Below, piece after piece: positions 62,701 through 64,000 of a stretch of 64,000 bases of DNA. Location: assembly GCF_900129575.1 (NCBI RefSeq), contig NZ_FQWE01000001.1:1-64000 (forward strand). The letters run 5' to 3'. This DNA comes from Flavobacterium segetis. GTDB taxonomy: Bacteria > Bacteroidota > Bacteroidia > Flavobacteriales > Flavobacteriaceae. Position numbers and translations under genes: made by a program. Below the pieces are notes generated by a model, which saw only the letters and a program-made list of their open reading frames with translations, did no database searches and was not told the origin of the DNA. The stretch's first letter is position 1. Every line of letters starts with the position of its first letter.

Positions 62701-62828
62701 CCTTGGATAAGATTTCCAAAGTTATTGTCCATTATCGCCTTTTGATGTAAACGATTTATCTCTAAATCCTTCTCCTGTAACATATTGAGAAGATCATTAT
62801 AAGTACGTTGTGGTGTGCTCATACTCAT
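56784..62828 (-). CDS. Giant soluble hybrid histidine kinase with eleven PAS domains and a GAF domain
   Basis: The start at 62828 (MSMSTPQRTYNDLL) is preferred, giving 2014 residues. An upstream in-frame start at 62909 would add 27 mostly hydrophobic residues translated from an AT-rich leader. Approximate order: PAS1 38-150, PAS2 165-290, PAS3 305-420, PAS4 430-550, PAS5 560-690, GAF 695-860, then PAS6-PAS11 at about 870-1620 in units of about 120, HisKA with phospho-acceptor His1644 ('NMSHEIRTPLNG'), HATPase with 'NLLSNAIKFT', 'DTGVGI' and 'GGTGLGLAI', and a receiver domain with Asp1944 ('LILMDIQMPGKNG') and Lys in 'YLPKP'. No membrane segment is visible in the body, so it is probably cytoplasmic. 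No response regulator is adjacent, and the output is unknown. Its C-terminal hairpin is shared with the facing gene. Confidence 0.93.
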   Translation of the reverse strand: MSMSTPQRTYNDLLNMLQEKDLEINRLHQKAIMDNNFGNLIQGSQDLVCLVGFDGYFKKINAAFTAILGYSEQELLSQPFLSFIHEDDRERSAAEIYSFSVGKSSANFNNRYVKKNKEVIAVHWIVTYSKSNELIYAIGRDFTDFLLIEDNLIKSENLLNDAQHKAKLGSWELILECKKMTWSREMFAIFGLKQEHNLNLLDEFLKILSEKDKLNFLNKIKTATSDKKLFEMEQGVLLSNGSERYFKSSILPSDSEGIKILVLRGTTQDITEKKEIENTIEQKETAVIDLKVKLIEEESNVKFKNYIQNAPDAVFVCDQDGNYLDVNRASVVLTGYSREELLTMKFGDLSTPLYAAMVPDLIDVLRNKGAVEMEMEIFSKDHKKIFCLLNAVMLSNDRFLGFVRDISFRKIADEKILQSERRFRSLVEFNDGIITVLDKDLNTIYRSPSSARTTGYTDEEFEKINSVEYYHPDYLDYVKLMIKRSIEQPDVPLDLIFKVKHKNGKYIWLQGILNNKILDKSVVGIIANLKDVTEFKNANSSLRKEQDKFIKIAATSPGLIYSMRQNKDGSLSFPYASNAVEKVYGFTFAEIENNFDKVFQRIHPEDADRVMRSIKETKSKLIPLKEEYRYFHPVNGLVWHNVHSLPVIEQEGTVICHGIVTDVTYRIHAEQKIIRANRLYLFISQINQMIVRTKDQKTLFSGACSIAVTLGNFKMAWVGLVDSESNKVIPAMIAGDDSGYFTKIKSISIDDEPTGRGPAGRCIREGKSVVINDIANDLMMLPWREEAMLRGYLSLMSVPLIKFGNVVGSFSFYSEDKDFFDHEEIALLEEATRDVAYALENFEKENLRNKAEQEIKESEQRFHTLTEVSPVGIFRTDLAGFTTYVNTCWSEISGLTFQEAMGNGWFKAVHHDDLLSITDSWKKASINQEVSLSEYRFIRPDGTTAWVIGKAIPEMNFKNEIVGYIGTITDISERKIAEKTILREKQLSEMIINNLPGIFYLYEASGKFVKWNKNFEKVIGYDAATIATMGAVDFVDGKEKEKIKKRIKQVLSNAENSNNIESKGIEIEFFTKNKYKIPYYINSNAIDYKGKQCILGMGIDLSEIKKAEAKIKMANARYEMISAATNDAVFEVDLTTGQSWNNKKFTDLLGFGSTEPDGVVNKVIWRSRVHPEDRERVIKKLDDSYAGTENFWSDEFRFLKADGTYGIFYDRGMITRDETGRAIRLNGALIEITELANVKNQLISSEEKYKSLIEQASDAIFINDTDGHLLEVNESACRMLGYTKEELCTKSLPDLYTLEELIERPIMYKELLSGEQTLLEREMLHKNGNLIAVEITAKMVVDGRIVAIVRNISERKIIDDAFKKMHKKIEAILDAIPDLLFEVDLNGNIYNYHSRREDLLLMPSNELIGKNFIDFLPLESTNVILSSIREAQIEGFSAGKQYTLDSGSGLQWFELSVAPMHESVDNEIHFICLCRDITQAKNADLALFKSEERYRGLLHNLDAGIVIHSADASIINSNSKAAELLGVTDDQMKGITAIDPMWNCVSEDNTILPPDHYPVSQIIATKKPLKNFIMGVHRPVTKDIIWIVVNGYPDIDQNGNINEIVTSFLDVTEQRLMDLELIKSKELAESASKAKTDFLANMSHEIRTPLNGIIGFTHLLMKSDLKKNQAEYMATVNESAISLMEIVNDVLDFSKIESGKLELNIERVNLHKLANQVVNLFNFQADEKNIKLYLNIEKSIPQFIFADAIRLKQILVNLLSNAIKFTNVGSIHLDVSKVSSEENNYCSIKFSVKDTGVGIKAGNNVKIFKSFVQEDNSTNRKFGGTGLGLAISNQLLALMDSEVQLISKYGEGSDFFFVVKFKTGKSKKNDEISKEIIDSKGGNLNTEILSKSRILIVEDNKVNMLLAKTLVKRTISDCVILEARDGNEAIEIYSNEKPDLILMDIQMPGKNGYEATDEIRKLKGGENIPIIAITAGIMNGDKEKCLEAGMNDYLPKPIIQLDLENILFKWLAKK

Positions 62829-62998
62829 TTTATAAATTATTCGATAAATATAAAAAAAAATTATAAAACTAAAAAATACTATTTGTCGCATTTTCGACAA
62901 TGAAACCAACTTAAATACACACTAGATTCAAAGTTTTGAATTTAAAAAAGGATCGAAAAGTAGAATGTAAATTAAAATTAATTAAAAATTTTCATTTC

Positions 62999-63060
62999 AT
63001 TTGTATAGACAATAATAAAAAGTGTTACATTTGTCCCAACAAATTACATATAGACAAATA
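62999..63060 (+). promoter_or_regulatory. Promoter and candidate operators of the MarR gene
   Basis: TTTG (63000-63003), a 22-base spacer and TACATTTG (63026-63033) form a Bacteroidota promoter. TATAGACAA occurs twice, at 63004-63012 and 63049-63057: next to the -33 element and at the start codon. The first is part of TTGT-ATAG-ACAA. These may be MarR sites for autorepression. Confidence 0.5.
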
Positions 63061-63515
63061 TGAAAATTGAAGAAATTTTAAAATCAACAATCCCAATTGA
63101 TAATTCTAAAAAAATTATTTTAAATATTTTATACACGCATCACATGATTGCCGAAAATTTTAATGATATTTTAAAACCCTATGACATATCAAGCGAGCAA
63201 TACAACGTATTAAGAATATTGAGGGGACAAAAAGGAAATCCTGCAAATATGTCACTTATTCAGGATAGAATGCTGGCAAAAACTAGTAATACAACTCGAT
63301 TAGTAGATAAATTGCTCATAAAAGATTTTGTTACTCGAAAAGTTTGTTCAGAAAACAGACGTAAAATAGAGGTACTAGTCACAAAAAAAGGATTAGATGT
63401 TTTAAAAGAATTAGATCCAAAAGTAATCAATCACGAAAATTCTTTATCCAATAAATTAACCGCTGACGAAATTATTCAATTGAACCATTTGTTAGAAAAA
63501 TACAGAAACCATTAA
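63060..63515 (+). CDS. MarR-family transcription regulator
   Basis: A 151-residue regulator with a MarR winged HTH: 'YDISSEQYNVLRILRGQKGNPANMSLIQDRMLAKTSNTTRLVDKLLIKDFVTRKVCSENRRKIEVLVTKKG'. MarR proteins are usually repressors released by oxidants or aromatic compounds. A single Cys in the wing ('RKVCSENRRK') could be an oxidation sensor. The nitroreductase gene begins 14 bases downstream, so the pair forms a likely stress-response operon. Confidence 0.93.
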   Translation: MKIEEILKSTIPIDNSKKIILNILYTHHMIAENFNDILKPYDISSEQYNVLRILRGQKGNPANMSLIQDRMLAKTSNTTRLVDKLLIKDFVTRKVCSENRRKIEVLVTKKGLDVLKELDPKVINHENSLSNKLTADEIIQLNHLLEKYRNH

Positions 63516-63529
63516 ATAAAGAACAAAAA

Positions 63530-64000
63530 ATGAATACGTTTATAGAAAATCAAAATTGGAGATACGCTACAAAAAAATTTGATGCCTCTAAAAAAATAGC
63601 AGCTGAGGATATTACAATATTAAAAGAAGCTATCCGCCTAAGTTCATCATCTTACGGATTACAACCTTACAGGGTTATTATAGTTGAAAACCCAGAATTA
63701 AGAGCCCAATTACAACCAGCAGCGTGGGGACAATCGCAAATTAAAGATGCTTCACACATAATTATTTTTGCTAATGAAATCAATTTTGGAGAAGAAGGAA
63801 TTGATAACTACTTCAAAAATGTTAGTGAAACCAGGAATGCTACACTTGATAACATGAAAGGATACATTGAGTTCCTAAAAAAAACAATTACTGCTCTTAC
63901 ACCTGATGAGAGAAATAATTGGTCAGCGAAACAAACCTATTTAGCTTTAGGAAACCTATTGAATGCAGCAGCTGATTTAAAAATTGATCTTACACCCATG
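63530..64000 (+). CDS. NAD(P)H-dependent nitroreductase-family oxidoreductase (3' truncated by window)
   Basis: The first 157 residues of an FMN-binding nitroreductase: 'NWRYATKKFDASKKI' (the Arg/Lys that contacts FMN), 'AIRLSSSSYGLQPYRVIIVENPELRAQL', 'ASHIIIFAN' and 'TYLALGNLLNAAADLKIDLTPM'. Family members reduce nitro compounds, quinones or flavins using NAD(P)H. The gene runs off the right edge. It is likely repressed by the MarR protein before it. Confidence 0.9.
   Translation, partial: MNTFIENQNWRYATKKFDASKKIAAEDITILKEAIRLSSSSYGLQPYRVIIVENPELRAQLQPAAWGQSQIKDASHIIIFANEINFGEEGIDNYFKNVSETRNATLDNMKGYIEFLKKTITALTPDERNNWSAKQTYLALGNLLNAAADLKIDLTPM

Overview
This window is about 64 kb of an AT-rich Bacteroidota chromosome, almost certainly Flavobacteriaceae and most like Flavobacterium. 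The evidence is a type IX secretion cargo with a gliding-motility-type C-terminal domain next to PorP/SprF and OmpA-type partners, a FecI/FecR/STN-TonB receptor cassette, many Bacteroidota lipoproteins, and promoters carrying the TAnnTTTG -7 element of this phylum. No plasmid or phage module is visible; most of the window looks like core chromosome with a few accessory patches.

Layout. 1-4.4 kb: end of a DUF11-repeat T9SS substrate, a PorP/SprF protein and an OmpA/PD40 protein. 4.4-5.5 kb: a long gene-free stretch. 5.5-5.8 kb: three tRNAs (Ser, Pro, Arg) read leftward from a well-formed promoter. 6-9.8 kb: thiolase, NlpC/P60 hydrolase, class V aminotransferase. 9.88-11.2 kb: an intact IS3-family element with 5-bp target duplications and a programmed -1 frameshift. 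11.7-18.5 kb: a possible signalling/uptake locus with a beta-barrel protein, a metalloprotease lipoprotein and a four-repeat lipoprotein facing an ECF sigma factor, FecR anti-sigma and STN-TonB receptor. 18.5-26 kb: glmM, ACP phosphodiesterase, two tandem gamma-glutamyltranspeptidase lipoproteins, a CLC channel. 26.3 kb: rnpB. 27.3-30.2 kb: a frameshifted glycerophosphodiesterase and a dnaX gene with an A10 recoding site. 30.5-38.3 kb: a TetR-led ABC-2 efflux operon (TolC, HlyD lipoprotein, cupin lipoprotein, two ATPases, two permeases, DUF202). 39.3-46.1 kb: gapN followed by a sulfide/persulfide-handling neighbourhood (rhodanese, Crp/Fnr regulator, TauE/SafE, persulfide dioxygenase-rhodanese, TPMT-like methyltransferase, small cysteine membrane protein, thioredoxin). 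46-51 kb: menE-like ligase, CPBP protease, ArsC-like protein, TonB-type receptor. 51-56.7 kb: fumC, lpdA, an Lrp regulator divergent from a Cys/Met PLP enzyme. 56.8-62.8 kb: a giant 11-PAS hybrid histidine kinase. 63-64 kb: a MarR regulator and a nitroreductase cut by the window end.

How genes work together. The strongest functional groups are the efflux operon, the ECF-FecR-TonB cassette with its divergent surface lipoproteins, and the sulfur cluster. In the sulfur cluster a similar dyad lies 34-35 bp from the candidate -7 element of both the rhodanese and the persulfide dioxygenase genes, which suggests one Crp/Fnr regulon. Most convergent gene pairs are separated by strong bidirectional hairpin terminators. 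Two homopolymer-associated frame changes occur within 1.6 kb of each other. The one in dnaX looks like genuine recoding or transcript slippage; the one in the phosphodiesterase looks like a broken gene or a base-calling error.

All identifications come from reading motifs and remembered family features. No database search was run.
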